NCBI RefSeq assembly: GCF_020421205.1
Contig: NZ_JAIZZH010000002.1
Location: forward strand, 806,001-870,000
Origin: Hymenobacter pini
GTDB lineage: Bacteria; Bacteroidota; Bacteroidia; Cytophagales; Hymenobacteraceae
Direction of reading: 5' to 3'
Length of the DNA: 64,000 nucleotides
Shown piece after piece: positions 44,069 to 52,536 of the stretch. The translations under genes were made by a program, and so were the position numbers. Positions within the stretch are counted from its first letter, which is position 1. Each line of letters starts with the position of its first letter. Below the pieces are notes generated by a model. The model was not told where the DNA came from and did no database searches. It saw only the letters and a list, made by a program, of their open reading frames with translations.

Positions 44069-46834
44069 ATGAAAATTGGCATCTTCTTCGGTGGCCCGTC
44101 GCGTGAGCGGGAAATCAGCTTCGCGGGCGGCCGCACCGTGTACGATAATCTGGATAAGTCCCTGTTTGAGGCCGTGCCCGTGTTCGTGGACAGCCGGGGC
44201 AACTTCATTCTGCTGAACTGGGAGTATATCTACAAAGGCACCATCCGGGACTTTTACCCGCCCGTATCGGCGCTGCCGCGCACGGAGCTGCCGGTGCAGA
44301 TGTACTTCGAAAGCCTGGGCGAGCTGAGCCGGGAGGAGCAGGACCGCATCATTTCGGAGGTGGGCCGCCGCGTGGAGCCTCAGGAACTAGCTAGCCTCAT
44401 CGACTTTGCCTTCCTGGCCCTGCACGGTCCGGCCGGCGAGGACGGAGCAATTCAGGGCCTGCTGGAGTGGTACGGCATTCCGTATTCGGGCTCCGGTATT
44501 CTGCCCTCAGCTTTCGGCATTGACAAGATTGCCCAGAAGAAGCTCCTCAAAGCCCTCAACCGCCCCACGCCCGACTTCCGCCTCATCACGGCCGAAGAAT
44601 GGGACGCCGCCGACGCACAGGCTACCCTCGACTACCTGGTACGGGAGTTGGGCCTGCCGCTGGTGTTTAAGGCCCCACGCCAGGGCAGCAGCATCGGCAT
44701 CAGCATCCTGCGCGAAGCCGACGTAACCAAGTTCGCCGCCGCCGTGGAGCGCAGCCTGTTCCGCAAAACCGTGACCCAAACGGAGTGGCAGGCCCTGTCC
44801 GACACACAGAAAACCGTGTGGCTGCAGCAACTGGTGGACATCCGGGACGGTATTGGCCTGCCGGTAGTCCTTGAGTTACCCGCTGCCGGTTCTGAGTTGC
44901 CGGTTTCAAACGAGCCAGCCACTGTCCCTAACGGGCAACGGACAACAGGCAACTCGCAACTGATTTATCAGCCCGAGGAACTGTTGCGCGCCCTGGATAC
45001 GCACCTGGCCACGGCCGAAGCTGTGCGCCTGACCAGCGTGGAAGGCGAAACCCAGGTGTTGGTGGAAAGCTTCGTGCAAGGCCGCGAGTTTTCCTGCATT
45101 GTGGTGGAAGATGCCAACGGCCAGCCACTGGCCCTGCCGCCCACGGAGATTGTGAAAGGCGAGGAAATGTTCGATTACCGCTCGAAATACCTACCCGGCC
45201 TCTCCCGCAAAGTCACGCCTATCGATTTACCAGAAGCCGATATTCAGCGCATCCGGGAAGCCTGCGAGGAAATGTTCCGCACCTTCGGCTTCCAAGTGTA
45301 CGCCCGCCTCGACGGGTTTATCGGCCCCGATGGCAAGCTGTTCCTCAACGACCCGAATACGACGTCGGGCATGCTGCCGGCTTCGTTCTTCTTCCACCAG
45401 GCGGCCGAAATCGGCCTGAATCCTTCGCAATTCCTCACCTTCCTGATTCGCACCTCTTTGGCGGCCCGGCGGCGCAGTGGGCTACGGCCGGTGAAGCTGG
45501 CCGGTCTGCTGGCCCAGCTGGATGCCGCCGTAGCGGCCCGGGCTTCGGAGGAGCGCACTCGCACCAAAGTGGCCGTGATTATGGGCGGCTACTCCTCGGA
45601 GCGGCACATTTCGGTGGAAAGCGGCCGGAACATCTTCGAGAAGCTCAGCTCCTCGGTGAAGTACGAGCCGGTGCCTGTGTTCCTAACCGGCAACAGCCAA
45701 GAGTTCCGCCTGTACGTGCTGCCTATTAACGTGATGCTGAAGGACAACGCCGACGACATCCGCGAGAAAGTGGAGTACATGGAGGCCGGCCACGGCCTGC
45801 ACCCCATTCTGGAGCGCATCCGCCGCGAGGCCCACGGCATCACCAGCACCTACGCCGGTCAGCCCACGGCTCAGCCCCAACGCGTGTCGTTTGAGGAGCT
45901 GGCGGGCATGGTAGACGAGGTGTTTATTGCCCTGCACGGACGCCCCGGCGAGGATGGCGCCCTGCAGCGGGAGCTGGAAAAGTACGGGCTGCCCTATAAC
46001 GGTTCGGGCGTGGAAAGCTCCAGCATCACCATCAATAAGTTCGAAACCAACAAGCGCCTGCGCGAAGCCGGGCTGCGCGTGGCCGAGCACCGCATGGCCA
46101 ACCGCCTGGAGTGGGACGCGGATGCCGAAAGCTTCTACCGCAGCCTCGAAACTCAGTTCCCCTACCCCTTCATTGCCAAGCCCGCCGACGACGGCTGTTC
46201 CTCGGCCGTGAAGAAAATTAAGAACCGCCAGGAGCTGGAGGCCTTCACCCGCCTCATTTTCCGTAGCCAGGAAGACCTCATGCCCGCCGACGCCACCACG
46301 CTCAGCCTGGGCTTCAAGGAGGAATTCCCGCAGAAAGACGCCTTCCTGGTAGAAACCCTGATTGACCGGGACGGCGCGGCCCACTTCCTGGAAGTAACCG
46401 GCGGCCTACTCACCCACTGGGACGAGAATGGGCAGCTGAAAATCGAGGTATTCGAGGCTTCCGAAGCCCTGGCTACTGGCGAGGTGTTGAGCCTGGAGGA
46501 GAAATTCCTGGCCGGCGAAGGCCAGAACATCACCCCGGCCCGCTACGCCGCCGAGCCGCAGGAGCGGCAACGAGTATCGGAGGAGGTGAAAAAGGAGCTG
46601 CGCCGGGTGGCCGAAATCCTGAATATCCAGGGCTACGCCCGTATCGACGCCTTTGTGCGGGTGCGCCAGAACGGAGCCGTGGAGGTGATTATCATTGAGG
46701 TAAACTCCCTGCCCGGCATGACGCCCGCCACTTGCATCTTCCACCAAACCGCCCTGGCCGGCTACACGCCCTACGACTTCATCGACCGGATTCTGGAGTT
46801 CGGCAAGCAGCGCACGGAAAAGGCCACAGTGTGA
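44069..46834 (+). CDS. Tandem D-alanine-D-alanine ligase fusion
   Basis: A 921-residue protein made of two complete D-Ala-D-Ala ligase folds. First half about 1-465: KIGIFFGGPSREREISFAGG, LHGPAGEDGAIQGLLE, LVFKAPRQGSSIGIS and EEMFDYRSKYLPGLS. Second half about 505-921: VAVIMGGYSSERHISVESG, LHGRPGEDGALQRELE, FIAKPADDGCSSAV and a metal motif IIEVNSLPGMTP. The corresponding metal motif in the first half is LNDPNTTSGMLP, with Asp for the canonical Glu, while the YDYxxKY omega-loop type sequence is found only in the first half. The first half also has about 100 extra residues between the ATP loop and VLVESFVQGREF, including a repeat-like segment (about 268-299). Single ligases are about 300-370 residues. 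Role: cell-wall dipeptide synthesis or a related dipeptide. Confidence 0.88.
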   Translation: MKIGIFFGGPSREREISFAGGRTVYDNLDKSLFEAVPVFVDSRGNFILLNWEYIYKGTIRDFYPPVSALPRTELPVQMYFESLGELSREEQDRIISEVGRRVEPQELASLIDFAFLALHGPAGEDGAIQGLLEWYGIPYSGSGILPSAFGIDKIAQKKLLKALNRPTPDFRLITAEEWDAADAQATLDYLVRELGLPLVFKAPRQGSSIGISILREADVTKFAAAVERSLFRKTVTQTEWQALSDTQKTVWLQQLVDIRDGIGLPVVLELPAAGSELPVSNEPATVPNGQRTTGNSQLIYQPEELLRALDTHLATAEAVRLTSVEGETQVLVESFVQGREFSCIVVEDANGQPLALPPTEIVKGEEMFDYRSKYLPGLSRKVTPIDLPEADIQRIREACEEMFRTFGFQVYARLDGFIGPDGKLFLNDPNTTSGMLPASFFFHQAAEIGLNPSQFLTFLIRTSLAARRRSGLRPVKLAGLLAQLDAAVAARASEERTRTKVAVIMGGYSSERHISVESGRNIFEKLSSSVKYEPVPVFLTGNSQEFRLYVLPINVMLKDNADDIREKVEYMEAGHGLHPILERIRREAHGITSTYAGQPTAQPQRVSFEELAGMVDEVFIALHGRPGEDGALQRELEKYGLPYNGSGVESSSITINKFETNKRLREAGLRVAEHRMANRLEWDADAESFYRSLETQFPYPFIAKPADDGCSSAVKKIKNRQELEAFTRLIFRSQEDLMPADATTLSLGFKEEFPQKDAFLVETLIDRDGAAHFLEVTGGLLTHWDENGQLKIEVFEASEALATGEVLSLEEKFLAGEGQNITPARYAAEPQERQRVSEEVKKELRRVAEILNIQGYARIDAFVRVRQNGAVEVIIIEVNSLPGMTPATCIFHQTALAGYTPYDFIDRILEFGKQRTEKATV
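44871..44965. repeat. Microrepeat inverted element inside the ligase coding sequence
   Basis: Within the gene the left segment (TTGAGTTACCCGCTGCCGG, TGAGTTGCCGG) and the right segment (AACGGGCAACGGACAACAGG, CAACTCGCAACTG) are made of related GAGTTGCC/GGCAACTC units in opposite orientation. It encodes residues of about 268-299 in a low-conservation insertion (SELPVSNEPATVPNGQRTT) without breaking the frame. Confidence 0.5.
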
Positions 46835-46842
46835 GTTGAACT

Positions 46843-46937
46843 GTCATTCCGAGCGAAGTCGAGGAATCTAGCGTGCTGAGGTTGCAGGAGTAATCCAACC
46901 TCAGCACGCTAGATTCCTCGACTTCGCTCGGAATGAC
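46843..46937. repeat. GTCAT palindromic repeat, copy 8
   Basis: Arms of about 40 bases, ends GTCATTCCGAGCGAAGTCG and complement, inner part AGCGTGCTGAGGTTG. It follows the ligase stop codon by 8 bases and may terminate its transcript. Confidence 0.92.
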
Positions 46938-46956
46938 GTTCTGCCGTTTAGGTTCT

Positions 46957-46985
46957 TTGCCCTCCAATTCTAATTTCTAGCTTTG
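46957..46985 (+). promoter_or_regulatory. Promoter of the PASTA gene
   Basis: A TTG at 46957-46959 and TAGCTTTG at 46978-46985 are separated by 18 bases, matching the Bacteroidota -33/-7 arrangement. Transcription would start about 30 bases before the ATG at 47023. Confidence 0.55.
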
Positions 46986-47022
46986 TCGGCCCCTACCGAC
47001 TTTTACTTTCTAGCCTCTCCCC

Positions 47023-47808
47023 ATGTCCTTTTTTCGCTCCGATACGCCGGCCGACCTGCTCAAGCACGTGGTGATTATTCTGGCGGCCACGGCGGCCCTG
47101 GTGTTCGGGTTTTTCTTCGTGTATCTGCCCGTAACCACCAACCACGGCGAAACCATTGTGGTGCCCAAGATTACCGGCATGAACCAGTCCGACTTGGAAG
47201 ACTACCTCGACGAGCGGGACCTGGCCTACTTCGTGGATGACAGCACCTATGACGCCAGCATCCGGCCCGGCACGGTGCTCACCCAAGAGCCCAAAGCTGG
47301 CGAGAAGGTGAAGGAAGGCCGCAAGATTTACGTGTCGGTGGCTATGAAAAACCCGCCCGTTATCAAGATGCCCAAGCTGACGGACGGCTCGGTGAAAAAC
47401 GCCCAGATGATTCTGAAAAGCTACGACCTAGTGGTGGGCCAGCTGAAATTCGTGCCCAACATTCAGAAGGATGCGGTGCTGAAACAGCTGGTGAACGGCA
47501 AGGAAATAGCCCCCGGCGCCTCCATCACCAAAGGCACCCGCGTGGATCTGGAAGTGGGCGACGGCCTGGGCAACCAGGAATTCCCGGTGCCTAACCTGGT
47601 GAATATGCCCGCCGATGAAGCCACGACGCTACTGGTGGGCCAGGGCCTGCAGGTGGGTGAAATTTTCTACCAGGAGCCCCAGAACGGCGAAACGGAAGGC
47701 ACCGTGGTGAAGCAGCGCCCGGCCGCCACCCCCGGCTCGACCATTCGCATGGGCCAGCTGGTTGACCTCTGGGTGGCGGGCAAGGAGCCGGTAAAAGCAG
47801 TGGAGTAA
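47023..47808 (+). CDS. PASTA domain-containing membrane protein
   Basis: A 261-residue protein with a short cytoplasmic N-terminus, a membrane segment (VVIILAATAALVFGFFFVYL, about 16-35) and three consecutive PASTA domains outside the membrane (about 42-110, 112-180 and 182-255; for example VVPKITGMNQSDLEDYLDER and VPNLVNMPADEATTLLVGQG). PASTA domains bind peptidoglycan stem peptides or muropeptides in the Ser/Thr kinases and PBPs where they are known. There is no kinase domain here. Its position directly after the D-Ala-D-Ala ligase gene agrees with a cell-wall role. Confidence 0.9.
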   Translation: MSFFRSDTPADLLKHVVIILAATAALVFGFFFVYLPVTTNHGETIVVPKITGMNQSDLEDYLDERDLAYFVDDSTYDASIRPGTVLTQEPKAGEKVKEGRKIYVSVAMKNPPVIKMPKLTDGSVKNAQMILKSYDLVVGQLKFVPNIQKDAVLKQLVNGKEIAPGASITKGTRVDLEVGDGLGNQEFPVPNLVNMPADEATTLLVGQGLQVGEIFYQEPQNGETEGTVVKQRPAATPGSTIRMGQLVDLWVAGKEPVKAVE

Positions 47809-47832
47809 AACTCCGTCTTGAAATACAAGCAG

Positions 47833-47865
47833 CAAAAGGTTCGTTGACGTACAACGAACCTTTTG
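47833..47865 (+). terminator. Terminator after the PASTA gene
   Basis: A perfect 14-base stem CAAAAGGTTCGTTG / CAACGAACCTTTTG with a 5-base loop lies 25 bases after the stop codon. Confidence 0.85.
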
Positions 47866-47925
47866 TGCGTTTTGCGCGTGCCCTAAGCGGGGCGCGCCCT
47901 GTAGTTACTTTCTTACCTTGCCTTC

Positions 47926-49791
47926 ATGATTTCATCGTTACGCTCTTTACTGGGGGTAGTGGCGCTGCTGGGGCTGGCCCCGGTGGTGGGCCGAGCCCAG
48001 GTGGTGCAGCCACTGGGAGCCGAGCCGCCCCACGAGCAGCCTTTCCGCACTGCCACGGCCCTGCGCCCCACCGCCCTGACCATTCCCTTCCTGGATGATT
48101 TTTCGCGGCAGAAAGAAGGTACCCCCGACGTTCAGCGTTGGGAAACGGCCGGCGGCACGCTTATCAACAACCGGTTTCCACGCCGGCCCATCAGCCGTAA
48201 CGTGGCTACGCTCGATGGGCTGGATGCCCAGGGCAAGCCCCGGGGTGGCATTTCCCAAATCGGCGACGCCGACGTGCTCACCTCCCAGCCCATCGACCTG
48301 AGCGGACTCACGGCGGGTAGCAATGCATTTCTGAGCTTTTTCTGGCAGGCCGGTACGGTGGCCGGGCCGCCGGCTACCAGCGGCACCCGGCCGGTGGCGC
48401 TCTATGTAGATTTCAAAGACTCCGGCAACCAATGGCAGCAGGTGTGGCAGCTGAACAGTCCCGGCGACACCACTAATTTTCGCTTCAAGGCCCTGCCCGT
48501 TAATCAGGCGGCGTTCCTGCACGCTGGTTTCCAGTTCCGCTTCCGTACCAGCGGCTACCTCTACAACGCCCGCGACGCCTGGAGCTTGGACTACGTGCGC
48601 CTCGACCAGAACCGCACCGCCACCGACTCGGCTTACCGGGATATTACGCTCAGCAAGCCGCTTCCCAGCGCGCTCAAGCGTTTCTCGGCTATGCCCGTGG
48701 TGCAGTTTAACCTGAATGCCACGCAGGAGCTGAACGACCGAACCGCCACCAGCATGAATAACCTGGACGTCGGCCCCGCACCAACGCCCATTTCCTGGGA
48801 AGGCTACCTGGATGTGGTGGGCGGCGGTAGCACCCGCTTTCTGCAGGGCAACCGCTCCCTCGATGCGGGCCTGCGCCAGCAGCCAATTATCGGCAATCCG
48901 CGCCTGGCAACCGTGCCTACTACTCCGGCGGCCAAGCAGCTGCGCCAGCGCATTGTGCTGCTCAGCAACGAAACCAACCCACTCACCCTGCCCAACGACA
49001 CCATTACGCGGGTAACCGACCTCACCGACTACTACGCCTACGACGATGGTACCGCCGAGGCCACCCTGAGCCTGCCACCGGCCTCCACTGGGCCGGCTAG
49101 CTACCATGCTTTACGCTTTGACCTGAACCGCCCCGACCAGATTCGGGCTATTCGGCTGGCACCGGCACTTATTACAGCGGCGGGCCGGCTGATTACCGTG
49201 AACATCTGGGACGACAACGGTAGCGGGCAGCCCACTTCTACGCCCAAGGCCACCAAAAGCTACACCATTCCGGCCACGCTCCCGGCAGGTCAGACGTTCA
49301 TCGAAATTCCCTTCGATAGCCCGGTACCGGTGAGCGGCCGGTTCTACGCAGGCTACGGGCACGCGCCTTCGCCGCAGTTCATCCAGTTTCAGGTGGATTT
49401 GAACAACGCTCCGCCTGCCAACACGTTTTTCCGCAGTGAATTCGGGACTTGGAGCGCGGCCTCCACAGCCTCGGCCTACACTCCCGCCGGCTCCCTGATG
49501 CTGCGGCCGGTGACCACCGGTGTAATAACCGCCTCCGCCGCCCCGGCCGAAGTGGCAGCACAGTATCAACTCTACCCCAATCCTACTAGTACCGGAGAGG
49601 TGCAGGTGCAGGGCCGTTACGCCCGGGCCGTTGTGCTGGATGCGGTGGGCCGCGTGGTATGGGAGCAGCCCGCCTCCGAGGCGGGCCGGCCCACGCTGCA
49701 ACTGCCGCTGCCCGCAGGGGTGTACATGGTGCGCCTCACGCTGGCCGATGGGCAAACGGTTACCAAACGTCTGGCCGTAGCCCAACACTAA
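47926..49791 (+). CDS. Secreted protein with T9SS type A sorting domain
   Basis: A 621-residue secreted protein: Sec signal peptide (MISSLRSLLGVVALLGLAPV), a beta-rich body containing jelly-roll-like stretches (LDDFSRQKEGTPDVQRWETA, AFLSFFWQAGTVAG), and a C-terminal type 9 secretion sorting domain (YQLYPNPTSTGEVQVQG ... LPAGVYMVRLTLADGQTVTK). The sorting domain predicts outer membrane translocation and surface attachment. No catalytic domain is seen; it is probably a surface or adhesin-like protein. Promoter likely in the 60 bases after the preceding terminator. Confidence 0.9.
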   Translation: MISSLRSLLGVVALLGLAPVVGRAQVVQPLGAEPPHEQPFRTATALRPTALTIPFLDDFSRQKEGTPDVQRWETAGGTLINNRFPRRPISRNVATLDGLDAQGKPRGGISQIGDADVLTSQPIDLSGLTAGSNAFLSFFWQAGTVAGPPATSGTRPVALYVDFKDSGNQWQQVWQLNSPGDTTNFRFKALPVNQAAFLHAGFQFRFRTSGYLYNARDAWSLDYVRLDQNRTATDSAYRDITLSKPLPSALKRFSAMPVVQFNLNATQELNDRTATSMNNLDVGPAPTPISWEGYLDVVGGGSTRFLQGNRSLDAGLRQQPIIGNPRLATVPTTPAAKQLRQRIVLLSNETNPLTLPNDTITRVTDLTDYYAYDDGTAEATLSLPPASTGPASYHALRFDLNRPDQIRAIRLAPALITAAGRLITVNIWDDNGSGQPTSTPKATKSYTIPATLPAGQTFIEIPFDSPVPVSGRFYAGYGHAPSPQFIQFQVDLNNAPPANTFFRSEFGTWSAASTASAYTPAGSLMLRPVTTGVITASAAPAEVAAQYQLYPNPTSTGEVQVQGRYARAVVLDAVGRVVWEQPASEAGRPTLQLPLPAGVYMVRLTLADGQTVTKRLAVAQH

Positions 49792-49880
49792 CCCAGTTAC
49801 TTTGTTGGTTTCTTAGTAACCTTACATACTCCGGGCCGATTCGGGCCGATTTGCCACCCCTCACTTTTGCACCTGTCATT

Positions 49881-50180
49881 ATGAACGACATCACCTCCGC
49901 CGAGCTGAAAGAGCGCCAAGCCAACGGTACTGCCCCCATCATCATTGATGTGCGCGAGCCCTGGGAAAACGAAGAAAGCCGCATCGAAGGCAGCCGCCTG
50001 ATTCCGCTGGGCGAACTGCCCGGCAAGCTCGACGAGCTGGAAGACCTCAAGCATCAGGAAGTGGTGGTGCATTGCAAAGGCGGCGGCCGCTCGGCCTCGG
50101 CCAAGGCGTTCCTGGTGCAGCACGGCTTCGACCACGTGCGTAACCTGATTGGCGGAATGCAGGGCTACCAACAAGCGTAA
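49881..50180 (+). CDS. Rhodanese-like domain protein
   Basis: A 99-residue single-domain rhodanese. The active-site loop is HCKGGGRSASAKAFL with Cys65, so it probably carries persulfide sulfur. N-terminal IIIDVREPWENEESRIEGSR is the standard CH2 motif. A longer frame runs upstream through the end of the previous gene, but the ATG at 49881 gives the normal family length. A CACTTTTG box at 49862 resembles the -7 consensus with one mismatch. Confidence 0.93.
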   Translation: MNDITSAELKERQANGTAPIIIDVREPWENEESRIEGSRLIPLGELPGKLDELEDLKHQEVVVHCKGGGRSASAKAFLVQHGFDHVRNLIGGMQGYQQA

Positions 50181-50202
50181 ATCAGTATTTGCCCTTTGTA
50201 GA

Positions 50203-50236
50203 GAGGCCGAGTTGCTCAGTGCAGCCCGGCCTTTTT
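50203..50236 (+). terminator. Terminator after the rhodanese gene
   Basis: AGGCCG pairs with CGGCCT across a 17-base loop and is followed by TTTTTC, 23 bases after the stop codon. Confidence 0.65.
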
Positions 50237-50289
50237 CTATGCATAACCATCAATAAAATAGCGCGTAACGAGCATCATTCTACAGAGAC

Positions 50290-50323
50290 AATAAAATTTA
50301 ATTGCTCGCAATTGAATTTTATT
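50290..50323. promoter_or_regulatory. Operator-like palindrome upstream of ohrR
   Basis: Arms AATAAAATTTAATTGC and GCAATTGAATTTTATT match at 15 of 16 positions with a 2-base centre. It resembles AT-rich MarR/OhrR sites and overlaps a TTG (50312) lying 21 bases before TTCCTTTG at 50336-50343, a near-consensus -7 box. Autoregulation by OhrR is the likely role. Confidence 0.7.
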
Positions 50324-50349
50324 CAACCAAATACCATTCCTTTGTCCAT

Positions 50350-50805
50350 ATGAAAGCGCCATCTGCTTCGGCACCATCTGTGAATCCGATTCAGCAACTG
50401 GAAAACCAGCTGTGCTTTCCGCTCTATGCCGCCTCGCGCATGATTACCAAAGCGTACCAACCCCTGCTGGATAAGTTCGACCTGACGTACCCGCAGTACC
50501 TAGTGCTGCTGCTGCTGTGGGAATACCAGGAGCGCACGGTAAAAGAGCTGGGCGACCATCTGGCCCTTGACTCCGGCACGCTCACGCCGCTACTGAAGCG
50601 CCTGGAGCAGCGCCAGCTCATCAGTCGCCGCCGCGACCCGCGCGACGAGCGGTCTGTTATCATCGGGCTGCTACCGGCGGGGGCGGCGCTGCAGCAACCG
50701 GCTTGTAAGATTCCGGCGCAGCTTTTCGAAAAAATGGGCATGCCCCAGGCCGAGTTCGAAGCCCTGCGCGACCAGCTTACCCAATTGCTTACCCGGCTGA
50801 GATAA
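50350..50805 (+). CDS. ohrR: MarR family redox regulator, OhrR-like
   Basis: A 151-residue MarR-fold regulator. The peroxide-sensing cysteine is Cys22 in LENQLCFPLYAASRMITKAY, placed as in OhrR proteins; a second cysteine, Cys119, matches the two-cysteine type known from Xanthomonas OhrR. The wing and recognition helix lie in KELGDHLALDSGTLTPLLKR and SRRRDPRDERSVII. It lies 43 bases before the ohr gene, with an AT-rich palindrome in front, so it most likely represses the pair until oxidised by organic peroxides. Confidence 0.92.
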   Translation: MKAPSASAPSVNPIQQLENQLCFPLYAASRMITKAYQPLLDKFDLTYPQYLVLLLLWEYQERTVKELGDHLALDSGTLTPLLKRLEQRQLISRRRDPRDERSVIIGLLPAGAALQQPACKIPAQLFEKMGMPQAEFEALRDQLTQLLTRLR

Positions 50806-50848
50806 ATCAGCCTTTCTACTTCAGTTTCATTCTTTCTTCTCCCTTCTC

Positions 50849-51286
50849 ATGAAAATCGAGAAAGTATTTACCGCCCAGGCCAAAGCCAAAGGTGGCCGCG
50901 ACGGTGCCATCAGCACCAACAACGACGTGCTGAACCTCACCCTGAGCACCCCGAAAGAAATGGGCGGCCCCGGCAAAGCCGGCGCTACCAACCCCGAGCA
51001 ACTGTTTGCCGCTGGCTACGCTGCCTGCTTCGAAGGTGCGCTGGGCGTTGCGGCCCGTCAGGCTGGTGTGAAGCTGCAGGACGTAACGGTAGAAGCCCTC
51101 ATCGGCTTCGGTAAGGCGGAAGATGGTGGCTACGGCATTTCGGCCGACCTGCACGTGAATATCCCGGGCGTGGAGCAGGGCCAGGCCGAGCAACTGGTAG
51201 AAGCCGCCCACGGCATCTGCCCCTACTCGCGCGCTACCCGCGGCAACATTGAGGTGAACCTCACGACTACTACCAACGCCGTCTAG
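50849..51286 (+). CDS. ohr: Organic hydroperoxide resistance protein Ohr
   Basis: A 145-residue OsmC/Ohr-fold thiol peroxidase that reduces fatty-acid and other organic hydroperoxides. The reactive pair is Cys60 (AGYAACFEGAL) and Cys124 (HGICPYSRATRG), positions identical to characterised Ohr. TNPEQLFAAGYAACF is the family signature. It is paired with ohrR. Confidence 0.96.
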   Translation: MKIEKVFTAQAKAKGGRDGAISTNNDVLNLTLSTPKEMGGPGKAGATNPEQLFAAGYAACFEGALGVAARQAGVKLQDVTVEALIGFGKAEDGGYGISADLHVNIPGVEQGQAEQLVEAAHGICPYSRATRGNIEVNLTTTTNAV

Positions 51287-51306
51287 TTGGGTAAACTTCT
51301 CGTTGG

Positions 51307-51367
51307 GGGCTGAATACGGGTTGCTGCGGGGTACCGCGCTGCACGTATTCAGCCCTCAATCCTTTTT
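51307..51367 (+). terminator. Terminator after ohr
   Basis: A 12-base stem GGGCTGAATACG / CGTATTCAGCCC with an inner GC-rich loop is followed by a T-run (CAATCCTTTTT). Confidence 0.7.
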
Positions 51368-51370
51368 ACT

Positions 51371-51486
51371 GCTGTTAGCTGTTAGCTGTTAGCTGTTAGC
51401 TGTTAGCTGTTAGCTGTTAGCGTGTATGCCGATTTCTGAACTGGGTTACAGCAAAACGAAAAAGCTAACAGCCAGTAGCTAACAGC
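51371..51486. repeat. Seven GCTGTTA heptamers with a complementary block downstream
   Basis: Seven perfect copies of GCTGTTA (51371-51419) are followed by a 44-base spacer and then AAAGCTAACAGCCAGTAGCT and AACAGC (51462-51486), which are complementary to the heptamers. The downstream block ends 17 bases before the ATG at 51503. Confidence 0.85.
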
Positions 51487-51502
51487 TCAAAAACCCATTT
51501 CC

Positions 51503-52498
51503 ATGAAAACTAACACCATTCTGCTGGCCAGCCGGCCCCAGGGCACACCCACGGCGGCCCAGTTTCAGTTTGAAACCCGCGAGCTGCCCGCACCCAAAGC
51601 CGGCGAGGTACTGCTCAAAACCCGCTACGTGAGCGTGGACCCCTACATGCGCGGCCGCATGAGTGCCGCCAAATCGTACATAGCGCCGTTTGAGGTGGGC
51701 CAGCCCATTGTCGGCGGCGTAGTAGCTGAGGTAGTAGAAAGCCAGGCTGAGAACCTGCCGGTGGGCAGCATTGTGGTAGGCAACCTGCCCTGGCAGGAAT
51801 ACAGCGTGGCCCCGGTCGCCAGCCTGAACCGCGTACCGGCCGACAAAGCCCCCATCAGCTACTTCCTGGGCCTGCTGGGTATGCCCGGCCTCACGGCTTA
51901 CTTCGGGCTCCTGGATATCTGCCAGCCCAAGCCGGGCGAAACGGTGGTGGTATCGGGGGCGGCCGGGGCCGTGGGTATGGTGGTGGGCCAGCTAGCCAAA
52001 ATTGTGGGTGCCCGCGTGATTGGCACCGCCGGCTCCGATGAGAAGGTGGCCTACCTGAAGCAGTTGGGGTTCGATGAGGCCATCAACTACAAAACCGCCG
52101 ACGTTCCGGCTGCCTTGGCCGCCGCTGCGCCCAACGGCGTGGACTGCTACTTTGATAACGTGGGCGGACCCATCACCGATGCAGTGTACGACCTGCTCAA
52201 CAAGCACGCCCGCATTGCGCTCTGCGGCCAGATTTCGACCTACAACGAAACCGAAGCACCCGTGGGCCCGCGCCCCGAGGGCAAGCTGCTCAAAACCAGT
52301 ACCAAGCTGCAGGGCTTTATTGTGAGCGACTACCTGCCCCGCTGGCCCGAAGGCGTGAAGCAGCTCACGGAATGGTACAGCCAGGGCAAGCTGCAGTTCG
52401 AGGAAACCATTACCGAGGGCTTCGAGCAGATTCCGGCCGCCTTCCTGGGCCTGTTCAAGGGCGACAACACCGGTAAGGCCATTGTGAAAGTCGCCTAG
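51503..52498 (+). CDS. NADP-dependent medium-chain oxidoreductase
   Basis: A 331-residue MDR-family enzyme of the leukotriene B4 12-hydroxydehydrogenase/curcumin reductase type, which reduces alpha,beta-unsaturated carbonyls with NADPH and needs no zinc. Motifs: VDPYMRGRMS near 50, GMPGLTAYFGLLDICQPKPG, and the nucleotide loop VVSGAAGAVGMVVGQLAKI near 152-170. The zinc-binding residues of alcohol dehydrogenases are absent. The gene sits after the heptamer repeat and next to a DJ-1/PfpI protein in what looks like an electrophile-stress cluster. Confidence 0.9.
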   Translation: MKTNTILLASRPQGTPTAAQFQFETRELPAPKAGEVLLKTRYVSVDPYMRGRMSAAKSYIAPFEVGQPIVGGVVAEVVESQAENLPVGSIVVGNLPWQEYSVAPVASLNRVPADKAPISYFLGLLGMPGLTAYFGLLDICQPKPGETVVVSGAAGAVGMVVGQLAKIVGARVIGTAGSDEKVAYLKQLGFDEAINYKTADVPAALAAAAPNGVDCYFDNVGGPITDAVYDLLNKHARIALCGQISTYNETEAPVGPRPEGKLLKTSTKLQGFIVSDYLPRWPEGVKQLTEWYSQGKLQFEETITEGFEQIPAAFLGLFKGDNTGKAIVKVA

Positions 52499-52536
52499 CG
52501 TAACCATCTTTTTTTCACCCCCTAATACCCTTTCCC

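Noticed and set aside
47023..47808. PASTA-type Ser/Thr kinase
   Set aside because: There is no kinase domain; the protein starts just before its membrane segment.
49659..50180. N-terminally extended rhodanese
   Set aside because: The extension overlaps the T9SS protein gene in another frame; the 99-residue form matches the family.
51371..51419. CRISPR-like repeats
   Set aside because: The units are contiguous 7-base tandem repeats without spacers, and there are no cas genes.
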